From positions 15,012-79,011 of the forward strand of contig CALEFT010000046.1 of NCBI GenBank assembly GCA_937876985.1: 64,000 bases of DNA, given 5' to 3'. Of the stretch, positions 27,314-35,758 are shown one piece after another. Under the pieces are notes generated by a model. That model had not been told where the DNA came from. It did no database searches and saw only the letters and a list, made by a program, of their open reading frames with translations. Source of the stretch: an uncultured Clostridia bacterium (GTDB taxonomy: Bacteria; Bacillota; Clostridia; Saccharofermentanales; Saccharofermentanaceae). Position numbers and translations under genes: made by a program. Within the stretch, counting starts at the first letter, position 1, and the number at the start of each line of letters is the position of its first letter.

Positions 27314-28390
27314 ATGGACAAGATTAAGGTTAGTATTATTGGAGCGACAGGTTATGTAGGTGCAGAGCTCGTGCATGGTTTTGTGAATCATGAGATGGTT
27401 GAGCTTACACATTTGACTTCGAGAAGTTTTGCAGGACAGAAGTTTTCTGATGTTTATCCTGTTTTTCGCGGGGTGTGCGACATTGTGCTAAGCGATCTAG
27501 ATTACGCGCAGGTTGCTAAGGATTCAGACCTAGTAATTACGGCGCTCCCACATGGAGTTTCTTCGAAGACTGTGCCAGTTCTTCTTGAGAACGGCGCGAA
27601 GGTTATCGACCATAGCGGAGATTTCAGATACAAAAATCTTGCAACATATGAGAAGTCCTATAAGCTAGACCACCCACACCCAGAGCTTCTTGAGACTGCG
27701 GTTTATGGTATTCCAGAGTTTTATAGAGACAAGCTTCTTGGCGCAAACCTAGTTGCAAATCCAGGCTGCTACCCTACATGCTCCTTGATTGCGCTTGCAC
27801 CATTCCTCAAAAAGCAGGCTTCCTCCGACGGCAAGACAGTTGCTATCGACGTTAACTCCATCATCATTGATGCTACTTCTGGAGTTTCTGGAGCAGGACG
27901 TAAGGCAGACCTAGCGTACGCTTTCTGCGAGACTGATGAGGCATTCAAGCCATACGGTGTTGTTGGACATAGACATACCTCAGAGATTAGCGAGCAGTGC
28001 TCACTTCTTAGCGGCGAGGATATCAAGGTTACATTTACTCCGCATCTTGCGCCTTTTAAGAGAGGAATGCTCTCCACTATTTATATTAAGCCAGCTTGCG
28101 AGATGGAAATTGACAACAAGACTTTGATTGACATCATGCGCGAATTCTACAAGGGCGAGAGATTTGTAAGAGTTCTAGACGAGAAGACTTTACCTGATGT
28201 CAAGGCAGTTAATGGCTCGAACTACATCGAGATTACTGCTAGATATGACGAAGAAACTAATGTGATTAAGCTATTTAGTGCGCAGGATAATCTTGGTAAG
28301 GGCGCGGCTCTTCAGGCAATTCAGGCATTCAATGCAATTTACGGACTCGACGAGGCAATGGGTCTAGGAAATCTAGTTCGCGGCGTATAA
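27314..28390 (+). CDS. argC: N-acetyl-gamma-glutamyl-phosphate reductase
   Basis: 358 residues from the ATG at 27314 (AAGGAG seven bases upstream). GATGYVGAELV is the NADPH-binding motif, ANPGCYPTCS holds the catalytic cysteine, and GHRHTSEI the active-site histidine. It makes N-acetylglutamate semialdehyde, the third step of arginine synthesis. First gene of the argC-argB-argD-argF run, behind the ArgR-type boxes. Confidence 0.97.
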   Translation: MDKIKVSIIGATGYVGAELVHGFVNHEMVELTHLTSRSFAGQKFSDVYPVFRGVCDIVLSDLDYAQVAKDSDLVITALPHGVSSKTVPVLLENGAKVIDHSGDFRYKNLATYEKSYKLDHPHPELLETAVYGIPEFYRDKLLGANLVANPGCYPTCSLIALAPFLKKQASSDGKTVAIDVNSIIIDATSGVSGAGRKADLAYAFCETDEAFKPYGVVGHRHTSEISEQCSLLSGEDIKVTFTPHLAPFKRGMLSTIYIKPACEMEIDNKTLIDIMREFYKGERFVRVLDEKTLPDVKAVNGSNYIEITARYDEETNVIKLFSAQDNLGKGAALQAIQAFNAIYGLDEAMGLGNLVRGV

Positions 28391-28402
28391 GCCTTCCTTT
28401 TG

Positions 28403-28427
28403 TCCCTCGCGAAAAGCTTTTCGAGGG
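28403..28427. repeat. Head-to-head pair of the dispersed motif (palindrome)
   Basis: CCCTCGCGAAAAG joined to CTTTTCGAGGG makes a near-perfect inverted repeat in the argC-argB gap. It could fold as a hairpin in RNA but has no T-run, so it is not a standard terminator. Confidence 0.65.
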
Positions 28428-28508
28428 AGGCAAAACTCATAGACGTGCGGCACGCGATAACAAAAGCACATGTAGATGCATAAACATAAAGGAAACGAGG
28501 TAAGTATC

Positions 28509-29435
28509 ATGGCAGACAACAAGCAAATGCCTTATATCGATAATAGAATTCAGGGAAAGATCGACCGTGCGTCCATCCTGATTGAGGCACTTCCATACAT
28601 CAAGAAGATGGCTGGGCAGACAATCGTAATCAAGTACGGTGGAAATGCAATGGTGAACGAAGATTTGAAGCATTCCGTTATGGATGACATCACGCTTCTT
28701 AAGTACATCGGCATTAATCCGGTTGTCGTACATGGTGGCGGACCTGACATCAACAATATGCTTGGCAAGATGGAAATCGAGTCGCATTTTGTGAACGGTC
28801 TAAGATATACAGACAAGGACACAATGCAGGTTGCGCAGATGGTGCTCATCGGAAAGACGAACAAGGAGATTGTTTCCGACCTCAACTCCAAGGGCGCGAA
28901 GGCTATCGGAATCTGCGGAATCGACGGCAACCTCATCGAAGCAGAGAAGCTCACGAAGGACGCAAACGGCAACGACATCGATGTTGGCTATGTTGGTAGA
29001 ATTAAGAAAATCAACACGAAGGTCATCGAAATGCTTGCTAGCGACGAGTATATCCCAGTAATCGCTCCTATCGGTGTTGGCGAGGACGGACAAAGCTACA
29101 ATATCAACGCAGACACAGTTGCCTCCGAGGTGGCAATCGCACTTAAGGCAAACAAGCTCATCACTCTCACAGATGTCGGCGGCGTTCTCGAAAAGGATAT
29201 CGACGGAAACGACGTAATCATTCCAGTTCTCACAGAGCAGACAATCCAGGAGAAGATTGAATCAGGCATCATCACTGGTGGCATGATTCCAAAGCTAAAC
29301 GGTTGTCTCGATACAATCAGACGTGGCGTATACAAGGCACATATTATCGACGGAAGAATTCCACACAGCTTGCTACTTGAGATTTTCACAGCAAAGGGAA
29401 TCGGTACAATGATTGTAAAGGAGATGAAGAAATAA
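28509..29435 (+). CDS. argB: N-acetylglutamate kinase
   Basis: 308 residues from [17 protein letters not shown] lies eight bases before this ATG, and an upstream in-frame ATG lacks a site. VIKYGGNAM and VVHGGGPDI are the phosphate- and substrate-binding loops of the amino-acid kinase family. It phosphorylates N-acetylglutamate and is usually the arginine-inhibited step. Stop overlaps the argD start (TAATG). Confidence 0.97.
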   Translation: MADNKQMPYIDNRIQGKIDRASILIEALPYIKKMAGQTIVIKYGGNAMVNEDLKHSVMDDITLLKYIGINPVVVHGGGPDINNMLGKMEIESHFVNGLRYTDKDTMQVAQMVLIGKTNKEIVSDLNSKGAKAIGICGIDGNLIEAEKLTKDANGNDIDVGYVGRIKKINTKVIEMLASDEYIPVIAPIGVGEDGQSYNINADTVASEVAIALKANKLITLTDVGGVLEKDIDGNDVIIPVLTEQTIQEKIESGIITGGMIPKLNGCLDTIRRGVYKAHIIDGRIPHSLLLEIFTAKGIGTMIVKEMKK

Positions 29436-30655
29436 TGGCAAACAATATTAGCAATGATTTTGAACTAATTAAGCAATATGACAAGAACTACTGTATGCAG
29501 GTTTTCGCTCCACTTGATGTGGCATTTACACATGGAAAGGGTGTTTACCTATACGATACAAACAAGAAGAAATACATGGACCTAATCGGCGGAATCGCAG
29601 TAAATTCACTAGGCCATGCAAACAAGGCACTAACAAAGACAATCAAGGAGCAGGCAGCTAAGCTAATCCACTGCTCAAACTACTACTACATCGCTGAGCG
29701 TAGTGAGCTTGCTTGGCGACTAACTTCACAAAGCTGCTTCGACAGAGCTTTCTTCGCGAACTCTGGTGCAGAAGCAAACGAGGGTGCAATCAAGCTTGCA
29801 CGTGGTTACTTCTATCATAATGGAATGAATCGCTACAAGATCATTACTGCACTACAAAGCTTCCATGGTCGTACACTTGGAACAATCGCAGCTACAGGAC
29901 AAGAGAAGTTCAGAAAGCCTTTTGGTCCGGATATGCCAGGCTTCGAGTATGTTCCATTCAACGACTTTGAGACATTGAAGGCTCGCGTAGATGGAACTAC
30001 TGCAGCGGTTATGCTCGAACTCATTCAGGGTGAAAGTGGAGTACACGAAGCGACAATGGAATATGTTAAGAGTGTTCGCGAGCTTTGCGACAAGCTTGGA
30101 CTACTACTCATCGTCGACGAGGTACAGACAGGTGTTGGACGAACAGGACGCATGTTCTGCTACGAGCACTACAACATTAAGCCAGACATCGTTACTCTTG
30201 CCAAAGGTCTTGGCGGCGGCGTTCCAATTGGCTGCGTACTAGCTACAGAGAAGGTTTCTAAGGGTTTTGACGTAGGCGATCATGGTTCAACATTTGGTGG
30301 AAACCCACTTTGCTGCGCTTGTGCAAACACTGTGCTAGACGAGATTAACCAGAACGCAATCCTTGCTAATGTAAACGATGTTAGCGCATACATAATGGAA
30401 GAACTCTATAAGCTTAAAGAGAAGTATCCAGTAATCGTAGACATTCGTGGTAAGGGACTTCTTATCGGAATCGAGTTTAGTCAGAGCATCCAGGCTTCTG
30501 GTCTTAAGCAGCGACTAATGAACGACGGTTTCCTTGTTGGTTCAATCGGAACATCAGTAATTCGACTTGCACCACCACTAATCATCACGAAGGCAGAGGC
30601 TGGTAAGTTTATTTCTGCACTTAGCAAGATACTTAAGAACAGCAAGGGCCTATAA
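29435..30655 (+). CDS. argD: Acetylornithine aminotransferase
   Basis: 406 residues, class III PLP-dependent aminotransferase. FFANSGAEANEGAIKLAR, QGESGVHEA and LLIVDEVQTGVGRTG are typical, and the PLP lysine lies in TLAKGLGGGVPIGC. It converts N-acetylglutamate semialdehyde to N-acetylornithine. Coupled to argB through a one-base overlap. Confidence 0.96.
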   Translation: MANNISNDFELIKQYDKNYCMQVFAPLDVAFTHGKGVYLYDTNKKKYMDLIGGIAVNSLGHANKALTKTIKEQAAKLIHCSNYYYIAERSELAWRLTSQSCFDRAFFANSGAEANEGAIKLARGYFYHNGMNRYKIITALQSFHGRTLGTIAATGQEKFRKPFGPDMPGFEYVPFNDFETLKARVDGTTAAVMLELIQGESGVHEATMEYVKSVRELCDKLGLLLIVDEVQTGVGRTGRMFCYEHYNIKPDIVTLAKGLGGGVPIGCVLATEKVSKGFDVGDHGSTFGGNPLCCACANTVLDEINQNAILANVNDVSAYIMEELYKLKEKYPVIVDIRGKGLLIGIEFSQSIQASGLKQRLMNDGFLVGSIGTSVIRLAPPLIITKAEAGKFISALSKILKNSKGL

Positions 30656-30678
30656 TAGGAGAAGATTCGCTTGGGCTT

Positions 30679-30693
30679 GCTTTTCGAGCAAGG
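30679..30693 (+). repeat. Dispersed GCTTTTCGAG motif
   Basis: GCTTTTCGAGCAAGG in the argD-argF gap, embedded in a larger hairpin formed by CTTGGGCTTGC and GCAAGCGAAGG. Confidence 0.55.
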
Positions 30694-30781
30694 CATAAAG
30701 CAAGCGAAGGCCTTGAGACAAATAAGAATAATATATTACATTACTACTTAGAAAACGAATTAGGATAAAAGGAGAAAAACT

Positions 30782-31717
30782 ATGAAGCATTATATTGATT
30801 TTCACGAGGACGTGAGCTTTGAAGATTTGGACTATATGCTTGAGATTGCAAGCGACATGAAGGCGAAGACGAAGGCTGGTATCAAGCACCACTACCTAGA
30901 CGGAAAGTCTTTGGCGATGATTTTTACAAAGTCTTCTACACGTACTCGCGTATCCTTCGAGGTTGGAATGTACCAGCTCGGCGGACAGGCGCTCTTCCTC
31001 TCGAATAACGACATCCAGATTGGCCGCGGCGAGACAATTCACGACACAGCAAAGGTATTGTCCGGCATGGTAGACGCGATCATGATTCGTACTTTTGACC
31101 ATCAGGATGTAGTAGACCTCGCAAAATACGGTTCCATCCCAGTAATCAATGGACTAACTGACGACCAGCATCCAACACAGGCACTTGCAGACCTCCTTAC
31201 AATCAAGGAGCACAAGGGCGGCCTCAAAGGTCTTAAACTTGCATATGTTGGTGACGGAAATAACGTTACTGCTTCCCTACTTCAGGCTTGCGCAAAGGCA
31301 GGAATGGACATTTCTTGCGCATCCCCAAGTGGCTATACATGCCAGCAAAAGTATGTAGACCAGGCACTCAAGGACGCAGCAGTAACTGGCTCTAAGATTC
31401 TTATGACAGAGGATCCTTTCGAGGCTTGCGACAAGGCTGATGTAATTTATACAGACACATGGACAAGCATGGGACAGGAAGAAGAGAAGGCAAAGCGCGT
31501 CGAGATTTTCAAGGGCTACCAGGTAAACTCCAAGCTCATGGGTATAGCAAACAAGGACTGCCTCTTCATGCACTGCCTCCCTGCATACCGCGGCTACGAA
31601 GTAACTGCTGACGTAATTGACGGACCAAACAGCGTAGTATTCGACGAGGCAGAGAACCGCCTCCATGCACATAAGGCAATTCTTGTAAACTGTCTTCTTA
31701 ACGAGCGCATTTCTTAA
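30782..31717 (+). CDS. argF: Ornithine carbamoyltransferase
   Basis: 311 residues. STRTR (carbamoyl-phosphate site, in KSSTRTRVSFEVGMYQLGG), DDQHPTQALADL and the catalytic HCLPAYRG are all present, with SMG in DTWTSMGQEEE for ornithine binding. It makes citrulline. AAAGGAGAAAAACT precedes the ATG. argG and argH are not in the window. Confidence 0.97.
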   Translation: MKHYIDFHEDVSFEDLDYMLEIASDMKAKTKAGIKHHYLDGKSLAMIFTKSSTRTRVSFEVGMYQLGGQALFLSNNDIQIGRGETIHDTAKVLSGMVDAIMIRTFDHQDVVDLAKYGSIPVINGLTDDQHPTQALADLLTIKEHKGGLKGLKLAYVGDGNNVTASLLQACAKAGMDISCASPSGYTCQQKYVDQALKDAAVTGSKILMTEDPFEACDKADVIYTDTWTSMGQEEEKAKRVEIFKGYQVNSKLMGIANKDCLFMHCLPAYRGYEVTADVIDGPNSVVFDEAENRLHAHKAILVNCLLNERIS

Positions 31718-31735
31718 TCGACTCTAAGCTTGACT

Positions 31736-32278
31736 ATGACTTCCAAGAATAGCTTTACTTTTGATTATATTTTGCGAAAAGCAACGCCTGCAGACGCCAA
31801 AGCACTGCGGGCGCTTATTCGTGAAGCAATGTCTTCATATTGCGTCGATTCGAACATCTCACCAGATATCCTTGAATCCATGCATGAAAGCGAAGAAGAC
31901 ATCGCTATCAAGACGACAAAACGTGATGTCTTAGTTCTGTCTGCCGAGGCAACTGGAGAACTTCTTGGCACTATCACATTACATCAAATTCCATCACCTT
32001 CACCACGCGCCACTATCAAGGACGGCTATGTAGAAAATGTCTTATACATCTCTCGCTTTGCTGTTTGCAATTCCCTGCGTGGTACAGGTCTTGGCGTAAT
32101 GCTAATTGATGAAGCTTATAATACTGCCAAATCTCTTGGCCTATCTAAGCTCGTTTTACACACTGCTATTGCTAATAAGGGGATGGTGGATTTCTATATT
32201 AAACGCGGCTTCGAGCTCGTCTCTTCTGACAATTCTCGCGGATACGAGAGAGGCTTATTCGAAGCAGCTGTTTCTTAG
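31736..32278 (+). CDS. GNAT family N-acetyltransferase
   Basis: About 180 residues. The GNAT acetyl-CoA loop is seen in RFAVCNSLRGTGLGVMLIDEAYN, with the downstream IANKGMVDFYIKRGFELV typical of the family. It starts 18 bases after argF and has only a weak ribosome-binding site, so it may be co-transcribed with the arginine genes. With argJ absent here, a role as a short-form N-acetylglutamate synthase is possible, but the sequence does not prove it; peptide or small-amine acetylation is equally open. Confidence 0.8.
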   Translation: MTSKNSFTFDYILRKATPADAKALRALIREAMSSYCVDSNISPDILESMHESEEDIAIKTTKRDVLVLSAEATGELLGTITLHQIPSPSPRATIKDGYVENVLYISRFAVCNSLRGTGLGVMLIDEAYNTAKSLGLSKLVLHTAIANKGMVDFYIKRGFELVSSDNSRGYERGLFEAAVS

Positions 32279-32291
32279 TGCGATTAGGTCC

Positions 32292-33266
32292 TCAAAACAA
32301 CCCAAATGCACTAGAACCAGAACCAGACATCAAAGCAACCTTCGCACCCTGGCTAAATAAATCTGTAATTTCCTGCTCAATTTCTGGTACTAGAATAATC
32401 GCTGGCTTACTAAGGTCGTTTACTAATAAATCCTTGTGCGCCAATACTACGTCAAGAGCACTTCTAGTTAGTGGCTTTCTTAATTCTTCAAGGAAAGCTC
32501 CATATCCATTGGACTCTAGCTCACTTATTGTCTTACTTACTTTGAAGCTATCGTAGAGCTTAAAACACTCTGGTGTAGACACTCCTCTGGCGTTTTTCAA
32601 AATCTTCAAGGAAATGCCTTCTAGACTAGATAGTTCCTCTACCCTATCGCCAATTCCACTACATAGGCTGGTTCCGCCAACTAGAAAGAAAGGCACATCT
32701 GCACCAATTTTACTTCCAACAAATTCTAGTTCTTCTTCGGTAAGGGGATTTCCGAGCATATCCTGAAGAATAATCAAGATAGCTGCAGCATCCGAGCTAC
32801 CACCGCCAAGGCCAGCTTCTGACGGGATATTCTTCACTAGCGTAGCCTTAACAGAAATCTTACGCGCCATAACGCCAAAACTATTACACTTTGCCCTATA
32901 TTCATCCATATATCTTGCAAAAGCCTTATAGCAAAGGTGCTTTTCTGAAGGAAGATTCTTAAGGTCTTCGCCTACCTCGCAAAGCCCAGACTTAGTCTCA
33001 ATCTGAAACACTTCCTTGTCCGTGGTCTCACAGCAAATAAGCTCAACTTTAAGCTCATCAGCTAAGTCAATTTCTTGAAAAAGACTATATAACTCATGAT
33101 ACCCATCTTCTCTCGTCCCTAATATTCTCAAGAACAAATTTATCTTAGCAGGCGCTAAAATCTCGTACAGCACGCTATTTCTTGTGCCTAAATTTGTTTT
33201 GGTGAATTTATGTCCAATTTTGTTTGATGTCTTATTCATGGTATACATAGTATTCATTGTGTTCAT
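32292..33266 (-). CDS. ispE: 4-diphosphocytidyl-2-C-methyl-D-erythritol kinase
   Basis: Up to 324 residues. LAPAKINLFLRILGTREDGYHEL and the GHMP ATP-binding motif PSEAGLGGGSSDAAAIL identify IspE of the MEP isoprenoid pathway; the third motif GSGSSAFGLF lies at the C-terminus. The N-terminus is uncertain: several in-frame ATGs occur in a repetitive stretch reading MNTMNTMYTM, and the conserved part begins near residue 36. Lies downstream of veg as in Bacillus, but with a terminator between them. Confidence 0.93.
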   Translation of the reverse strand: MNTMNTMYTMNKTSNKIGHKFTKTNLGTRNSVLYEILAPAKINLFLRILGTREDGYHELYSLFQEIDLADELKVELICCETTDKEVFQIETKSGLCEVGEDLKNLPSEKHLCYKAFARYMDEYRAKCNSFGVMARKISVKATLVKNIPSEAGLGGGSSDAAAILIILQDMLGNPLTEEELEFVGSKIGADVPFFLVGGTSLCSGIGDRVEELSSLEGISLKILKNARGVSTPECFKLYDSFKVSKTISELESNGYGAFLEELRKPLTRSALDVVLAHKDLLVNDLSKPAIILVPEIEQEITDLFSQGAKVALMSGSGSSAFGLF

Positions 33267-33375
33267 ATTTCCTTGGTGCCTAAGCTATCTTAGTGTACTG
33301 TTCCGTTATCAGGCAAGTCTTGCCTATTTCTTACAAAGAATATTGTAACACAGTAGCTCTAATAATATGAGCAAA

Positions 33376-33404
33376 CAAAAAGCCACTTCCAAAAAAGAAA
33401 TGGC
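33376..33404 (-). terminator. Intrinsic terminator after veg
   Basis: On the minus strand GCCATTTC...GGAAGTGGC forms a stem over a T-rich loop, followed by TTTTTG. It ends the veg transcript before ispE. Confidence 0.8.
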
Positions 33405-33444
33405 CCTTAGTTACTTCATAATTCAAATCGCATTAGTACGCCTA

Positions 33445-33711
33445 TCAGCTTGCCGCCTCGGATGCATTTGTCATCTCTACTGAAACTCTAACTGCTCTTG
33501 TTAGTACGTCGATGTAGCTGTATGACACAACATCTTCCTTAGCATTGTCGCGCTCACAGCGAACTGTGAAAACGTTCGGATAGCAGTGCTCTACAATTCC
33601 CTCATAGATGATTAGTCTCTTACGTCCACCATTAGATGTTAGTCTAACTCGCTTGCCAATCAACGATTCAATCTTGTTCTTACACATATCAATGTCAGAT
33701 CTAATAATCAC
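33445..33711 (-). CDS. veg: Veg family protein
   Basis: 88 residues starting at GTG with AGAGG six bases upstream. IESLIGKRVRLTSNGGRKRLIIYEGIVEHCYPNVFTVR matches the Veg family, small SH3-like proteins abundant in Bacillota. In Bacillus subtilis Veg stimulates biofilm formation and its promoter is one of the strongest known. Here too the gene has a near-consensus promoter and lies next to ispE, so context and sequence agree. Confidence 0.93.
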   Translation of the reverse strand: MIIRSDIDMCKNKIESLIGKRVRLTSNGGRKRLIIYEGIVEHCYPNVFTVRCERDNAKEDVVSYSYIDVLTRAVRVSVEMTNASEAAS

Positions 33712-33762
33712 TGTAAGCCTCTTTCTGCTTGCCCTAATACAAGCGTGTAAAATACCATCAGC

Positions 33763-33791
33763 ATTATAACAAATATGTTACATTTGGTCAA
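33763..33791 (-). promoter_or_regulatory. Near-consensus SigA promoter of veg
   Basis: On the minus strand TTGACC, a 17-base spacer and TATAAT, about 50 bases before the veg start. This promoter rules out a longer reading frame that crosses it. Confidence 0.9.
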
Positions 33792-33851
33792 CAAGTAAAC
33801 ACTATATGTAGTGGTTTTTTGTTCATCTTTCCCAAATATGTAGTGTTTGTA

Positions 33852-33868
33852 GGCTTTTCGAGAGGGTC
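33852..33868 (+). repeat. Dispersed GCTTTTCGAG motif
   Basis: GGCTTTTCGAGAGGGTC in the veg-fhs divergent gap, followed 25 bases later by a related inverted piece (GCGAAAAGCATGCG). Confidence 0.65.
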
Positions 33869-33973
33869 TTAGCAAGCTTATGCGAAAAGCATGCGTTCTT
33901 CTTACAAAACGTGAGACAAAGACTAGCCAAAATGCTGCCGCGAGAGACTTATAAAGCAAAGAAATTTTATCGG

Positions 33974-34002
33974 TTGAACGAACTATAAAATAATTCTATA
34001 AT
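33974..34002 (+). promoter_or_regulatory. SigA promoter of fhs
   Basis: TTGAAC, a 17-base spacer and TATAAT, about 35 bases before the fhs start. Confidence 0.88.
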
Positions 34003-34036
34003 AGGGACTATATTATCTAGAAGGGTGGGCAAAAAA

Positions 34037-35716
34037 ATGCTTAGTGACATTGAAATTGCTAGAAGTGCGAAGATGCTTCCTATTGAGGAAATCGCAGGTA
34101 AGATTGGTATCGAGAGAGACGAGCTAGAGCTCTATGGTAAATACAAGGCGAAGCTGCCACTTGATCGTATCAAGGCTAGAAGTGACAAGAAGGACGGTAA
34201 GTTAGTTCTCGTTACTGCTATGAATCCTACTCCTGCTGGCGAAGGTAAGACTACGGTTTCTATTGGTCTTGCGCAAAGCTTAGCTAAGCTTGACAAGAAT
34301 GTAATGCTCGCTCTTCGTGAGCCATCACTTGGACCTGTTTTTGGTGTGAAGGGTGGAGCTGCTGGTGGTGGATATTCCCAGCTCGTTCCAATGGAGGACA
34401 TCAACCTTCATTTCACAGGTGACCTACACGCTATTACTTCTGCGAACAATTTGCTTGCTGCAATGCTCGACAACCACTTATTCCAGGGTAATAGCCTCAA
34501 TATTGATAAGACAAGAATTCTCTGGAAGAGATGTCTAGATATGAACGACAGATGCCTTCGTAAGATTAACGTTGGCGTTGGTGGCGGACTTTGCGGCGTA
34601 GAAAGAGACGAGATTTTCCAGATTACTGCCGCTTCTGAGATTATGGCTATTTTGTGCCTATCTACTGACGTAGACGACTTGAAGAGAAGACTAGCAAATA
34701 TCGCTGTTGCATATAACATGGATGGAGAAATCGTAACTTGTGGCGACCTCGGTGCACAAGGCGCAATGACTACACTTCTTAAGGACGCAATTTGTCCAAA
34801 CATTGTTCAGTCTCTCGAGCATGTTCCTGCTTTTGTTCACGGTGGTCCTTTTGCTAATATTTCTCACGGCTGTAACACAGTAATTGCTACTAAGGCGGCT
34901 CTCAAGCTCGCTGACATCGTTATTACTGAGGCTGGTTTTGGCGCAGACCTTGGTGCAGAGAAGTTCCTCGACATCAAGTGCCGTGCTGCTGGCATTTGGC
35001 CAAGCGCAGTAGTAATCGTTGCTACATGCCGCTCACTTAAGTACAACGCTGGCATTCCGAAGAATCAGCTTAATAATCCTAATGTAGAAGCTGTTAAGAC
35101 TGGATTTGCTAACCTAAGTAAGCACATCGAGAATATGGCTAAGTTCGGCATTCCTTGCGTAGTTGCTGGCAACCGCTTCTTGACAGACACAGATGAAGAA
35201 ATCGCCATGATGAAGACTCTTTGCGAGGAGCATGGTGCTAAGTATGAGGCTTGCGAGATTTTCGCGAAGGGTGGCGACGGCGGCATTGAGCTTGCAAACG
35301 CTGTACTCGAGCAGATTAGCGTATCCGAGGCTAAGGGTGCTGCGCCAACATTTATGTATGACCTAGAGGACTCCGTAGTAGACAAAATTACTAAGCTTGC
35401 TACTAAGATTTATGGTGCTAAGGACGTAGAAATCCTCCCAGAAGCTATGGCGAAAATCAACGAGTTCACAAACTCAGGCTACGGCAAGCTTCCTATTTGC
35501 TGTGCGAAGACTCAGTACTCGCTTTCCGATAACGCTAAGGCACTCGGACGCCCAGAGGACTTCACTCTCACAGTAAGAGACGTTTACCTAAGCGCAGGTG
35601 CTGGATACCTAGTTGTGCTAACAGGCTCCATTGTTACAATGCCTGGACTACCACCACATCCAGCTGCACTCGACATTGACATTGACGAAGACGGAACAAT
35701 CCACGGACTATTCTAA
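34037..35716 (+). CDS. fhs: Formate-tetrahydrofolate ligase
   Basis: 559 residues from MLSDIEIARSAKMLPIEEIA; GGGTGGG lies eight bases upstream, and a GTG four codons earlier is less likely. TPAGEGKTTVSIGLAQSL is the P-loop and GPVFGVKGGAAGGGYSQ the characteristic formyl-phosphate region. It makes 10-formyl-THF from formate and ATP, feeding purine synthesis and, in acetogens, the methyl branch of the Wood-Ljungdahl pathway. Monocistronic by its promoter and flanks. Confidence 0.98.
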   Translation: MLSDIEIARSAKMLPIEEIAGKIGIERDELELYGKYKAKLPLDRIKARSDKKDGKLVLVTAMNPTPAGEGKTTVSIGLAQSLAKLDKNVMLALREPSLGPVFGVKGGAAGGGYSQLVPMEDINLHFTGDLHAITSANNLLAAMLDNHLFQGNSLNIDKTRILWKRCLDMNDRCLRKINVGVGGGLCGVERDEIFQITAASEIMAILCLSTDVDDLKRRLANIAVAYNMDGEIVTCGDLGAQGAMTTLLKDAICPNIVQSLEHVPAFVHGGPFANISHGCNTVIATKAALKLADIVITEAGFGADLGAEKFLDIKCRAAGIWPSAVVIVATCRSLKYNAGIPKNQLNNPNVEAVKTGFANLSKHIENMAKFGIPCVVAGNRFLTDTDEEIAMMKTLCEEHGAKYEACEIFAKGGDGGIELANAVLEQISVSEAKGAAPTFMYDLEDSVVDKITKLATKIYGAKDVEILPEAMAKINEFTNSGYGKLPICCAKTQYSLSDNAKALGRPEDFTLTVRDVYLSAGAGYLVVLTGSIVTMPGLPPHPAALDIDIDEDGTIHGLF

Positions 35717-35758
35717 TCCGTGGATATTCCACAAATTCCCACATAAAGGAAGAAAACG

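Noticed and set aside
30896..31672. Minus-strand frames inside argF
   Set aside because: Antisense shadows; the plus strand encodes a complete, motif-perfect ornithine carbamoyltransferase.
33708..33959. 83-residue reading frame upstream of veg on the minus strand
   Set aside because: It runs through the near-consensus veg promoter and the dispersed repeat, has no ribosome-binding site and overlaps the veg start.
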